Program-made: the position numbers and the translations under genes
Assembly (NCBI GenBank): GCA_902362375.1
Contig: CABIVS010000002.1
Coordinates: forward strand, 146,757-210,756
Direction of reading: 5' to 3'
Length of the DNA: 64,000 bases
DNA from: Bacteroidaceae bacterium
GTDB lineage: Bacteria; Bacteroidota; Bacteroidia; Bacteroidales; Bacteroidaceae
Notes under the pieces: generated by a model
Seen by the model: only the letters and a program-made list of their open reading frames with translations
Database searches by the model: none
What the model was told of the DNA's origin: nothing
Part shown: piece after piece, positions 30,331 through 38,172 of the stretch
Numbering within the stretch: position 1 is the first letter of the stretch
Layout of the letters: each line of letters opens with the position of its first letter

Positions 30331-31164
30331 TTATTCTTCTTCGTTTGCAGTGGCTTCCCATACTTTATCGTAGAACTCGTTGCAGGCATCCGCATAGTTT
30401 TCCGGGTTCTGGTAGTCAAGTACCAATTTGCCAGATTGGCGGGCATATTCAATAATAGACTCGTCTACCTTTTCACTGTTTTGTATTACTCCGTCCGAAT
30501 AGTCAACAGCGAGTTTGCAAAGAGCGGCGTAGTCTACCGGTTCCTTCAAATCACCTAAATCTTTCTTGGTAATACCTTTCAGCATCAGTTTTGTTGCGAA
30601 ATCGTCGCTAAGTGTATTCTTGAAATCATCTTCATAAACAGAGAATACCACTTTAGCGTCGCGGAAAGAAGGTTCGTCTTTATAGGCTTTCTTAATATAA
30701 AGAGGAGCTAAAGCTGTCATCCAGCCATGACAGTGAATGACATCAGGACACCAGCGGAGCTTTTTCACTGTTTCCAATACACCGCGTGCATAGAAAATGG
30801 CACGGCTATCATTATCATCATATTCTATACCATTTTCATCCGTTGTCTGCATCCGATTCTGGAAATAGTCATCGTTATCGATGAAATATACCTGCATGCG
30901 TGCGGATTGGATAGAAGCAACTTTTATAATCAAGGGGTGGTCAGTATCATCGATAATCAGGTTCATACCAGAGAGGCGGATCACTTCGTGCAGTTGATTT
31001 CTGCGCTCATTGATATTTCCCCATTTAGGCATAAAGGTTCTGATTTCACGGCCTTTTTCTTGTATCGCCTGTGGAAGGTTTCTACCTATATTGGCCATTT
31101 CGGATTCTGAAACGTAAGGTGTAATCTCTTGAGTAATAAATAAAACTTTATTCGCCTTTGTCAT
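30331..31164 (-). CDS. Stand-alone starch/glycogen synthase N-terminal-domain protein
   Basis: This 277-aa protein matches only the N-terminal GT-B half of GlgA-type starch synthases: VLFITQEITPYVSESEMANIGRNL at the start (normally K-x-G-G-L in GlgA), IRTFMPKWGNI, RAIFYARGVLETV and DVIHCHGWMTAL. The C-terminal nucleotide-sugar-binding half, with the E-x7-E motif, is absent. The protein ends in an acidic tail and a normal stop, with no remnant downstream. The glycine motif is replaced by SESEMA, so donor-type catalysis is doubtful. It may be a glucan-binding or regulatory relative rather than an active synthase. Divergent from panC. Confidence 0.8.
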   Translation of the reverse strand: MTKANKVLFITQEITPYVSESEMANIGRNLPQAIQEKGREIRTFMPKWGNINERRNQLHEVIRLSGMNLIIDDTDHPLIIKVASIQSARMQVYFIDNDDYFQNRMQTTDENGIEYDDNDSRAIFYARGVLETVKKLRWCPDVIHCHGWMTALAPLYIKKAYKDEPSFRDAKVVFSVYEDDFKNTLSDDFATKLMLKGITKKDLGDLKEPVDYAALCKLAVDYSDGVIQNSEKVDESIIEYARQSGKLVLDYQNPENYADACNEFYDKVWEATANEEE

Positions 31165-31192
31165 AATAACAATAGTTCACTATAATATTCTG

Positions 31193-31200
31193 CAAAGATA
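31193..31200 (-). promoter_or_regulatory. -7 box of the starch-synthase-like/DUF4270 operon
   Basis: The minus strand reads TATCTTTG followed by CA, 29 bases upstream of the start at 31164. T-rich sequence lies upstream but no clean -33 TTTG. Confidence 0.6.
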
Positions 31201-31306
31201 CGAAAAAAAAGACACATTAAATAAGATATTCTTTCTTTATGTGGCAAATATTAGTTTATTTTGCAGAGTTTTTGCAAACGAGTAAAACATAAACCAATTG
31301 ACGAAA

Positions 31307-32152
31307 ATGAAAGTAGTGCACACTATCAAGGACTTACAGGCAGAATTGACTGCCCTAAGAGCCCAAGGTAAAAAGGTGGGACTGGTTCCTACAATGGGTG
31401 CTTTACATGCGGGACATGCATCTCTGGTAAAGCGCAGCGTAAGTGAGAATGGTGTAACTGTTGTGAGTGTTTTTGTGAATCCCACACAGTTTAACGATAA
31501 AAATGACTTGGAGAAATATCCGCGTACATTGGATGCAGATTGTCGTTTGTTGGAAGAATGCGGGGCGGATTTCGCTTTTGTTCCTTCAGTTAGCGAAATG
31601 TATCCGGAACCGGATACTCGTCAATTTAGCTATGCACCATTGGATACGGTGATGGAAGGAGCTTTCCGTCCGGGACATTTTAACGGTGTTTGCCAAATTG
31701 TCAGTAAACTGTTTGATGCTGTACTGCCGGATCGGGCATATTTCGGAGAGAAAGACTTCCAGCAGTTAGCGATTATTCGTGAAATGGTTCGGCAATTGAA
31801 ATATAATCTTGAAATTGTAGGTTGTTCAATTGTACGTGAGGAAGATGGACTGGCATTGAGTAGCCGGAACAAACGTTTATCTGCAGAAGAACGTGAAAAT
31901 GCTTTAAATATTTCTCGCACCTTATTTAAAAGTCGTAACTTTGCAGCCACTCATACAGTGAGCGAGACGCAAAAGATGGTTGAAGATGCGATTGAAGCTG
32001 CTCCGGGTTTGCGTATGGAGTATTTTGAGATCGTAGACGGAAACACATTGCAGAAAATTAGTAATTGGGAAGATACTTCCTATGCGGTGGGATGCATCAC
32101 AGTGTTCTGTGGAGAAGTCCGGCTGATTGATAACATTAAATATAAAGAATAA
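31307..32152 (+). CDS. panC: Pantothenate synthetase
   Basis: This 281-aa enzyme ligates pantoate and beta-alanine with ATP to make pantothenate. I start it at the ATG at 31307; an in-frame TTG lies three codons upstream. Key segments are [19 protein letters not shown] (the HIGH-type ATP site, with HAGH), [37 protein letters not shown] and SSRNKRLS. Length fits. The next gene, panD, starts 18 bases downstream, and the pair supplies beta-alanine and uses it. Confidence 0.97.
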   Translation: MKVVHTIKDLQAELTALRAQGKKVGLVPTMGALHAGHASLVKRSVSENGVTVVSVFVNPTQFNDKNDLEKYPRTLDADCRLLEECGADFAFVPSVSEMYPEPDTRQFSYAPLDTVMEGAFRPGHFNGVCQIVSKLFDAVLPDRAYFGEKDFQQLAIIREMVRQLKYNLEIVGCSIVREEDGLALSSRNKRLSAEERENALNISRTLFKSRNFAATHTVSETQKMVEDAIEAAPGLRMEYFEIVDGNTLQKISNWEDTSYAVGCITVFCGEVRLIDNIKYKE

Positions 32153-32170
32153 CTAAAAAGACGAAACCTT

Positions 32171-32524
32171 ATGATGATTGAAGTGTTGAAGTCGAAAATT
32201 CATTGTGCACGTGTCACAGAGGCAAATCTGAACTATATGGGTAGTATCACGATTGATGAAGACCTGCTGGATGCTGCAAACATGATTCCGGGAGAGAAAG
32301 TGTATATTGCTGATAATAACAACGGTGAACGCTTTGAAACCTACATTATCAAAGGTGAACGCGGTTCGGGCAAAATTTGTCTGAATGGTGCTGCTGCCCG
32401 CAAGGTGCAACCGGATGATATTGTGATAATCATGTCTTATGCATTGATGGATTTTGAGGAAGCCAAGTCGTTTAAACCGGCTGTAATTTTCCCTGATCCT
32501 GCGACGAACAAAGTGGTAAAGTAG
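32171..32524 (+). CDS. panD: Aspartate 1-decarboxylase precursor
   Basis: This 117-aa pyruvoyl enzyme makes beta-alanine for pantothenate. The chain self-cleaves between Gly24 and Ser25 (YMGSITID), which leaves the pyruvoyl group; the position is the same as in E. coli PanD when the first of two adjacent Met codons is used. [17 protein letters not shown] and the central [20 protein letters not shown] are typical. It is co-transcribed with panC and followed by a strong terminator. Confidence 0.97.
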   Translation: MMIEVLKSKIHCARVTEANLNYMGSITIDEDLLDAANMIPGEKVYIADNNNGERFETYIIKGERGSGKICLNGAAARKVQPDDIVIIMSYALMDFEEAKSFKPAVIFPDPATNKVVK

Positions 32525-32544
32525 AAAGTATCTTTGATATTTGA

Positions 32545-32592
32545 AATAAGAAAAGCCCCGTTTTACATTTCGTAAACGGGGCTTTTCTTATT
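32545..32592. terminator. Bidirectional terminator after panD
   Basis: A perfect 19-bp stem, 32545-32563 with 32574-32592 (core AAAAGCCCCG/CGGGGCTTTT), with a ten-base loop. It has T-rich sequence on both sides and lies 20 bases past the panD stop. Confidence 0.9.
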
Positions 32593-32621
32593 CTATTTTT
32601 TATGCCGGGGATGATCGGTGT

Positions 32622-32731
32622 TCTACCCACATATGAGTTGGCTTTAGCCCACCTCTCGATAAACTTCCGCCCACGTGTCAGATGTAGTTATCCCACGTGT
32701 TAGGGAAGTTTAGCCCGGGTGTTAATAAGCG
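32622..32731. repeat. 22-bp degenerate tandem array B
   Basis: Five units with the core CCCAC or CCCGG start at 32626, 32648, 32670, 32692 and 32714, exactly 22 bases apart. The best two share CCCACGTGT followed by CA or TA. The bases before the core are usually TTAG. It fills the space between the panD terminator and the stop of the convergent 32736-35036 gene. The phase of AGTT plus GCC(C)AC is like that of array A. Confidence 0.8.
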
Positions 32732-32735
32732 GCAG

Positions 32736-35036
32736 TTAGTTGCCGGCGTTTGTTTTCAGTTGCTCATTCATGGCAGCGGCAGCTTTACGGCCATCACCCA
32801 TCGCCAGAATTACAGTAGCTCCGCCGCGAACGATGTCGCCACCTGCGTAAATCATCGGGATAGAAGATTCCATGTTGTCATTTACTGCGATAGTTCCTTT
32901 TCGTCCTAATTCCAGTCCTTTGATAGAGCTTGGAACAATCGGGTTAGGAGATACCCCAACGCTGACAATGGCCAGGTCTATATCGATTGTTTCTGTTGCT
33001 CCCGGGATAGCTATAGGGCTACGACGTCCGGAAGCATCCGGTTCTCCTAATTCCATCTTTTGCAGAATAACCTGTTTTACGCAACCTTGTTCATCAGCAA
33101 TATATTCGATAGGATTATGCAGAGTGAGGAATTCAACTCCTTCTTCTTTGGCATGTTTTACTTCTTCGATACGTGCTGGCATTTCTTCTTCCGAACGACG
33201 ATAGATAATAATAGCACGTTCAGCGCCAAGACGTTTTGCTGTACGGACAGAGTCCATAGCTGTGTTACCACCACCGATTACTGCCACATTCTTACCGAAA
33301 GCTACCGGAGTGTCCGAATCTTCGCTGGCGGCATCCATTAAATTGACACGGGTGAGGTATTCATTTGAAGACATGATATTGATGGAGTTCTCTCCCGGGA
33401 TATTCATAAAGTTTGGCAGTCCGGCACCGGAAGCCACGAATATTCCTTTGAAACCTTCCGCTTTCAAGTCTTCTACACCGATAGTCTTTCCTACAATACA
33501 GTCTTTGATGAAGTTAACGCCCATCTTGCCAAGATTGTCGATTTCTACATCTACAATCTTGTTTGGCAAACGGAATTCGGGAATACCGTATTTCAATACA
33601 CCTCCAATTTCATGCAACGCTTCGAATACAGTTACATCATATCCATATTTAGCCATGTCTCCGGCAAATGCCAATCCTGCAGGTCCTGAACCGATAACTG
33701 CTATTTTGATACCATTTTTCTCTGCAATGACAGGTACGGAGATTTGTCCGCTTTCGCGTTCATAATCAGCTGCAAAACGTTCCAGATAACCGATAGCTAC
33801 CGGCTTTTCATTCATTTTCAGATGAATACATTTTGATTCGCACTGTTTCTCTTGCGGGCACACACGACCGCAAACAGCCGGAAGCGCACTTGTTTCTTTC
33901 AATGTTTTGGCAGCTTCGAGGAATTCGCCGCGTTCGATATTCTTAATGAAGCGGGGAATATCAATGCCTACCGGGCAGCCTTCCATACATCCCGGATTAG
34001 CACAATCGAGACAACGTTTAGCTTCTGTAACAGCCTGTTCTGCTGTTAATCCTTGATTAACTTCCTCTTTACGGCTATGTGAACGGTATTCAGCATCGAG
34101 TTCATTCATCTCTACACGAGGAATGGCTGTACGTTCTTTGGGTTTCATGGATTTACGTAACTCCTGCCTCCAAGCAGCATTACGACTTTTTTCATCGATT
34201 TCTTTGGTTGCTTCACATTCCGATTCCAGCTTATGCATTTCTTCGCGTTCGATATTCTTGAACGCGCCCATACGTTTCAGCATTTCGTCGAAATTCACCT
34301 GGTGACCGTCGAATTCCGGACCGTCTACACAAACGAACTTTGTTTTTCCTCCCACAGTGATACGGCAAGCACCGCACATACCTGTTCCGTCCACCATGAT
34401 CGTATTTAGCGAAACATCTGTCGGAATTTCATATTTTTTAGTCAGCAAGCAAACAAATTTCATCATGATGGCAGGGCCGATAGCGAAACATTTGTCTACT
34501 TTCTCACGTTTGATAACTTCTTCTACACCTTCTGTCACCAGACCTTTACGACCGTAAGAACCGTCGTCCGTCATGATAATTACTTCGTCAGAGCTTTCAC
34601 GCATTTCTTTTTCCAAGATGATAAGGTCTTTATTGCGTCCAGCCAATACGGTGATAACACGGTTGCCGGCAGCCTTCAAAGCCTGTACGATAGGAAGCAT
34701 CGGAGCCACACCTACACCACCACCAGCGCAGACTACTGTTCCGAATTTCTCTATATGGGTAGCTTGTCCGAGTGGGCCTACTACGTCAGTAATAGATTCG
34801 CCTTCATTCAGCTCGCAGAGACGGGTAGAAGAAAGCCCGACTTCCTGTACTACCAGAGTAATGGTGCCCTTTTTCAGGTCGGAACCTGCGATAGTCAATG
34901 GCATACGTTCTCCTTTTTCGCCTACACGTACGATGACGAAGTGTCCGGCCTTACGAGATTTAGCAATTAAAGGAGCTTCAATTTCAAATTTGAATACTTT
35001 TTCAGAAAAGCGTTCCTTGCTAATGATTTTGTTCAT
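32736..35036 (-). CDS. Fused NfnAB-like ferredoxin/NAD(P) oxidoreductase (glutamate synthase small-subunit-like)
   Basis: This 766-aa protein joins two flavoproteins. Residues about 1-280 match the ferredoxin-NADP reductase/dihydroorotate-dehydrogenase electron-transfer subunit family (FAD/NAD domain, MPLTIAGSD, then a [2Fe-2S]-type Cys cluster in GTGMCGACRITVGG and KFVCVDGPEFDG). Residues about 310-766 match the GltD/NfnB family: iron-sulphur Cys motifs CLDCANPGCMEGCPVGID and CGRVCPQEKQCESKC, an FAD motif VIGSGPAGLAFAGDMAKYG and an NADPH motif VIGGGNTAMDSVRTAKRLGA. Separate NfnA and NfnB form an electron-bifurcating transhydrogenase in anaerobes. A glutamate-synthase role is also possible, but no gltB-like large subunit lies here. 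Confidence 0.88.
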   Translation of the reverse strand: MNKIISKERFSEKVFKFEIEAPLIAKSRKAGHFVIVRVGEKGERMPLTIAGSDLKKGTITLVVQEVGLSSTRLCELNEGESITDVVGPLGQATHIEKFGTVVCAGGGVGVAPMLPIVQALKAAGNRVITVLAGRNKDLIILEKEMRESSDEVIIMTDDGSYGRKGLVTEGVEEVIKREKVDKCFAIGPAIMMKFVCLLTKKYEIPTDVSLNTIMVDGTGMCGACRITVGGKTKFVCVDGPEFDGHQVNFDEMLKRMGAFKNIEREEMHKLESECEATKEIDEKSRNAAWRQELRKSMKPKERTAIPRVEMNELDAEYRSHSRKEEVNQGLTAEQAVTEAKRCLDCANPGCMEGCPVGIDIPRFIKNIERGEFLEAAKTLKETSALPAVCGRVCPQEKQCESKCIHLKMNEKPVAIGYLERFAADYERESGQISVPVIAEKNGIKIAVIGSGPAGLAFAGDMAKYGYDVTVFEALHEIGGVLKYGIPEFRLPNKIVDVEIDNLGKMGVNFIKDCIVGKTIGVEDLKAEGFKGIFVASGAGLPNFMNIPGENSINIMSSNEYLTRVNLMDAASEDSDTPVAFGKNVAVIGGGNTAMDSVRTAKRLGAERAIIIYRRSEEEMPARIEEVKHAKEEGVEFLTLHNPIEYIADEQGCVKQVILQKMELGEPDASGRRSPIAIPGATETIDIDLAIVSVGVSPNPIVPSSIKGLELGRKGTIAVNDNMESSIPMIYAGGDIVRGGATVILAMGDGRKAAAAMNEQLKTNAGN

Positions 35037-35095
35037 TATCTAATTAATTTGTTGTTTTTATTACGTAACTGCTATCAGAATGATATAAATTTTGG

Positions 35096-35103
35096 CAAAG
35101 ATA
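35096..35103 (-). promoter_or_regulatory. -7 box of the NfnAB-like gene
   Basis: The minus strand reads TATCTTTG, about 60 bases upstream of the start at 35036. Confidence 0.6.
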
Positions 35104-35127
35104 CAGCTAATTTACGAAATATAAAAG

Positions 35128-35157
35128 AAAAGCCACTCTTTTGATGAGTGGCTTTTT
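35128..35157 (-). terminator. Intrinsic terminator of serS
   Basis: AAAAGCCACTC (35128-35138) pairs with GAGTGGCTTTT (35146-35156) with a seven-base loop. It lies 38 bases after the serS stop on the minus strand. Confidence 0.8.
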
Positions 35158-35172
35158 ATATACGGTACTTTT

Positions 35173-35212
35173 ATTAGTCTGTCATGTCAAATATTAGTCT
35201 ATCATGTCAAAA
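35173..35212 (-). repeat. 20-bp tandem duplication over the serS stop
   Basis: Two adjacent 20-base copies, 35173-35192 and 35193-35212, differ at two positions. The second copy contains the last codons and stop of serS; the first is just after the stop. Confidence 0.75.
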
Positions 35213-36468
35213 CCACAATACGGAACCAATGCTTTCGGTATTCTGATACCTTCCGGAGTTTGGTTGTTTTCAAGTAGGGCGGCAACGATACGTGGCAATG
35301 CTAATGCTGAACCGTTTAATGTATGGCAGAGCTCGGTTTTCTTTTCTGCATTACGGTAACGGCATTTCAGACGATTGGCTTGGTAGGTATCGAAATTGGA
35401 TACGGAACTTACTTCCAACCAACGTTTCTGTGCCTCTGAATATACTTCGAAGTCGAAGCAAAGGGCAGCGGTGAAGCTCATATCACCACCACAGAGGCGG
35501 AGGATACGATACGGAAGTTCCAGTTTTTGCAACAGACCTTCTACGTGGTCGAGCATTTCCTGATGAGATTGTTTGGAGTGTTCCGGTTTATCAATACGAA
35601 CCAATTCTACTTTGGAGAATTCGTGCAGACGATTCAGTCCGCGTACATCTTTACCATAGGAACCTGCTTCACGACGGAAACATTGTGTATAGGCGCAATT
35701 CATGATTGGCAACTGTTTTTCTTCCAAAATCACATCACGGTAGATGTTGGTTACAGGCACTTCTGCTGTCGGGATCAGATATAAATCATCTACTTCGCAA
35801 TGATACATTTGTCCTTCTTTGTCAGGAAGCTGTCCTGTACCATAACCGGAAGCAGCGTTAACTACTGTCGGTGGCATGATTTCAGTATATCCGGATTTGC
35901 GTGCCTCGTCCAGGAAGAAGTTGATAAGAGCGCGTTGGAGTTGTGCGCCTTTACCTTTATATACAGGGAAACCTGCACCTGTGATTTTTACACCCAGGTC
36001 GAAGTCTATTAAATCATATTTCTTAGCCAGTTCCCAGTGAGGAAGTGCATCTTTAGGAAGTTCAGTTTCCATACCTCCCATTTTTTCCACTACGTTATCT
36101 TCAGCGCCTACACCTTCGGGCACACTGTCGTAAGGAATGTTAGGAATGGTATAAAGTACATTCTGCATATCTGTTGCAGCCTGTGTCATGGTGGCGTCTA
36201 ATACTTTGTTACCTTCTTTTAGTTCGGCAACGCGGGCACGTGCAGTTTCAGCTTCCTCTTTCTTGCCTTCTTTCATCAGTTGACCGATGGTGCGTGAAAG
36301 CGAGTTAACCTCTGCCAGATTCTTATCTAATTCATTTTGTGTGCTACGTCTCTTGTCGTTAAGAGCGATCACTTGATCGATCGTTTCCTTTGCATTTTTG
36401 AAATGCTTCTTTTCCAGTCCGCGGAGTACCGCCTCTGTGTTTTCTGTAATTTGTTTAATGGTAAGCAT
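35194..36468 (-). CDS. serS: Serine--tRNA ligase
   Basis: This 424-aa class II aminoacyl-tRNA synthetase has an N-terminal coiled-coil arm (residues about 1-110; EVNSLSRTIGQLMKEGKKEEAE), which clasps the long variable arm of tRNA-Ser. The catalytic core includes YLIPTAEVPVTNIYRD, motif 2 as CAYTQCFRREAGSYGKDVRGLNRLHEF and motif 3 near the end (TLNGSALALPRIVAALLENN). Length fits. It has its own -7 box and a terminator and appears monocistronic. Confidence 0.98.
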   Translation of the reverse strand: MLTIKQITENTEAVLRGLEKKHFKNAKETIDQVIALNDKRRSTQNELDKNLAEVNSLSRTIGQLMKEGKKEEAETARARVAELKEGNKVLDATMTQAATDMQNVLYTIPNIPYDSVPEGVGAEDNVVEKMGGMETELPKDALPHWELAKKYDLIDFDLGVKITGAGFPVYKGKGAQLQRALINFFLDEARKSGYTEIMPPTVVNAASGYGTGQLPDKEGQMYHCEVDDLYLIPTAEVPVTNIYRDVILEEKQLPIMNCAYTQCFRREAGSYGKDVRGLNRLHEFSKVELVRIDKPEHSKQSHQEMLDHVEGLLQKLELPYRILRLCGGDMSFTAALCFDFEVYSEAQKRWLEVSSVSNFDTYQANRLKCRYRNAEKKTELCHTLNGSALALPRIVAALLENNQTPEGIRIPKALVPYCGFDMID

Positions 36469-36504
36469 ATCTATACTTTTTATGAACTTTCTTATTTAAG
36501 GCTA

Positions 36505-36512
36505 CAAAGATA
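36505..36512 (-). promoter_or_regulatory. -7 box of serS
   Basis: The minus strand reads TATCTTTG, 37 bases upstream of the start. TTGCTTG lies upstream at a spacing of about 17-21 bases, acceptable as a -33 element. Confidence 0.65.
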
Positions 36513-36640
36513 AAGAAAAAACGAATAATCAAGCAAGTATATGTGTATTATCTGATACATATATGCATATCAAATACACATTTTATGAGGGAAATCTTAG
36601 TTAGGTGCTGATACAATGAAGTGAATTAGATATAAAAAGA

Positions 36641-36673
36641 AAGGAGATGTAATCCATTGGATTACATCTCCTT
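36641..36673 (-). terminator. Terminator of the rplU-rpmA operon
   Basis: A perfect 16-bp stem (36641-36656 with 36658-36673) with almost no loop, so it may be an extended hairpin that opens at the tip. It starts 26 bases after the rpmA stop and T residues follow on the minus strand. Confidence 0.8.
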
Positions 36674-36698
36674 CTCTTAAATATTTTCAGTTGTGCAA

Positions 36699-36962
36699 TT
36701 ATGCCTCGGTAGCAGGAACAACAGAAACATATCTTCTGTCTTCTTTGCCAACTTTGAAGCTAACTGTACCATCTACTAAAGCGAAAAGAGTGTGGTCTTT
36801 ACCCATTCCGATGTTTTCACCCGGGTGGAATTCAGTACCTCTTTGACGAACGATGATGTTACCTGCTTTGCAAGCTTCGCCACCAAATATCTTAACGCCT
36901 AATCTTTTACTTTGTGATTCGCGGCCGTTCTTAGAACTACCGACACCTTTCTTATGTGCCAT
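36699..36962 (-). CDS. rpmA: 50S ribosomal protein L27
   Basis: This 87-aa ribosomal protein starts [20 protein letters not shown] and continues [20 protein letters not shown], which are diagnostic of L27. The N-terminal tail reaches the peptidyl-transferase centre. There is no Firmicutes-type cleavable leader. It follows rplU by 21 bases and ends the operon. Confidence 0.98.
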   Translation of the reverse strand: MAHKKGVGSSKNGRESQSKRLGVKIFGGEACKAGNIIVRQRGTEFHPGENIGMGKDHTLFALVDGTVSFKVGKEDRRYVSVVPATEA

Positions 36963-36983
36963 TTCTTCTTACTTTTTAATTGA

Positions 36984-37301
36984 TTAAGCTACTACTTCTG
37001 TAATTGTTAATTCAGTGAACTGTTGACGGTGACCGTTCAGTTTTCTGTGTCCTTTTCTTCTTTTCTTGTGGAAAACAAGAACTTTGTCGCCTTTAACCAA
37101 GTTTGAAACAACCTGGCAAACAACTTTAGCGCCTTCTACGGTAGGAGCACCTACTGTTACGTTTCCGTCTTTGTCTACCAAAAGAACTTTTTCAAATTCT
37201 ACTGTTGAACCGTTTTCTGCACCTTCGATGTGGTGAACGAACAACTTTTGACCAGCTTCTGCTTTAAATTGCTGACCGTTAATCTCTACAATTGCGTACA
37301 T
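36984..37301 (-). CDS. rplU: 50S ribosomal protein L21
   Basis: This 105-aa ribosomal protein is taken from the ATG at 37301 ([20 protein letters not shown]); the frame is open 16 codons upstream but those residues are not part of L21. The C-terminal [20 protein letters not shown] is the typical basic 23S rRNA-binding stretch. It is the first gene of rplU-rpmA, transcribed from the promoter at 37392 with a leader of about 80 bases in which ribosomal autoregulation is possible but not shown. Confidence 0.98.
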   Translation of the reverse strand: MYAIVEINGQQFKAEAGQKLFVHHIEGAENGSTVEFEKVLLVDKDGNVTVGAPTVEGAKVVCQVVSNLVKGDKVLVFHKKRRKGHRKLNGHRQQFTELTITEVVA

Positions 37302-37391
37302 CTTATATATAAATGTATAAGTTAGCTCCGGCGGGTGGTCTTTAATCACTTAAAGAACTCTTTATCGAACCCGTTGCGGAATAATCGGGCA

Positions 37392-37423
37392 CAAAAGTAC
37401 TATTTTTATTCGTTCCCGACAAA
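37392..37423 (-). promoter_or_regulatory. Consensus promoter of rplU-rpmA
   Basis: The minus strand shows TTTG (37420-37423), 20 bases, then TACTTTTG (37392-37399), a full -33/-7 match. Confidence 0.85.
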
Positions 37424-37495
37424 TATTTCTTTTATTTTTTATAGGAGATAAAATGATTACGGCAAATAAATGAGCATTTTAGCTCTCATTGTAGC

Positions 37496-38134
37496 CTATT
37501 GGACTAATTCTCCTAAATTCTGCATAATGATTTTGTGTGGATAAACACGAAGTTCTTCTGCTGTTGTCATTCCGTTCAGCACACCTGCAAAATCGACTCC
37601 TGCATTCTGCGCTGTTTCGGCATCTACGGTGCTATCTCCAATATATAATGTTTCTTCGGGGCTACTTCCTAGATGTTCCAATGCAAATTTAACTCCTTCC
37701 GGCGAAGGTTTCGGTGCTTTTACATCTTCTCCTCCCACTACTATATCAAGAAAATTTTCAGGCAGATATTCTTCCAGATAACTCAATATCCGGAAACGAT
37801 ACTTGGTAGAGATAATTCCGACACGGGCACCCCGTTTCTTCAATTCTTTCAGCGTAGACAATGTGTCGGGGAAAAGACGGGTATTTACATTCATGTGTAC
37901 ATCAGCTTCCAGTCTGTACTCCTGCCGGAAGGCCTCCAGCTGTGCCGGGTCGGTAATTCCGGTAAGGATACTGAATGATTCTTCTAATGTTTTGCCGATT
38001 GTACGCTTGATAGCTTCATCAGTAACGGTTAAATACTGATGCCGGGTAAGCACAATTCTGAAACACTTAACGATACCACGCGACGAATCGGCTAGTGTGT
38101 AGTCGAAATCGAATAAATAGGTTTTGTAGTTCAT
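37496..38134 (-). CDS. HAD-family hydrolase (phosphoglycolate phosphatase-like)
   Basis: This 212-aa haloacid-dehalogenase-fold phosphatase shows motif I as FDFDYTLADS (Asp nucleophile and Asp+2), an alpha-helical cap (residues about 20-85), motif II as IISTKYR, the Lys of motif III near GEDVKAPKPSPEG and motif IV as LYIGDSTVDAETAQNAG. The cap type and length match the Gph/PGPase or beta-phosphoglucomutase branch; the substrate is not certain. It has its own -7 box. Confidence 0.88.
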   Translation of the reverse strand: MNYKTYLFDFDYTLADSSRGIVKCFRIVLTRHQYLTVTDEAIKRTIGKTLEESFSILTGITDPAQLEAFRQEYRLEADVHMNVNTRLFPDTLSTLKELKKRGARVGIISTKYRFRILSYLEEYLPENFLDIVVGGEDVKAPKPSPEGVKFALEHLGSSPEETLYIGDSTVDAETAQNAGVDFAGVLNGMTTAEELRVYPHKIIMQNLGELVQ

Positions 38135-38151
38135 TGGGGAAAACTTTTCCG

Positions 38152-38159
38152 CAAAAGTA
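38152..38159 (-). promoter_or_regulatory. -7 box of the HAD gene
   Basis: The minus strand reads TACTTTTG followed by CGG, 17 bases upstream of the start at 38134. Confidence 0.6.
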
Positions 38160-38172
38160 CTAAATACTTTTC

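Noticed and set aside
30331..31164. Starch-synthase-like gene as a pseudogene
   Set aside because: The frame is intact, has its own promoter and ends in a normal acidic tail; no remnant of the second domain is visible downstream.
22655..32731. The 22-bp arrays as CRISPR
   Set aside because: There are no spacers: the repeat fills the whole 22-base period, units are degenerate, and no cas genes are present.
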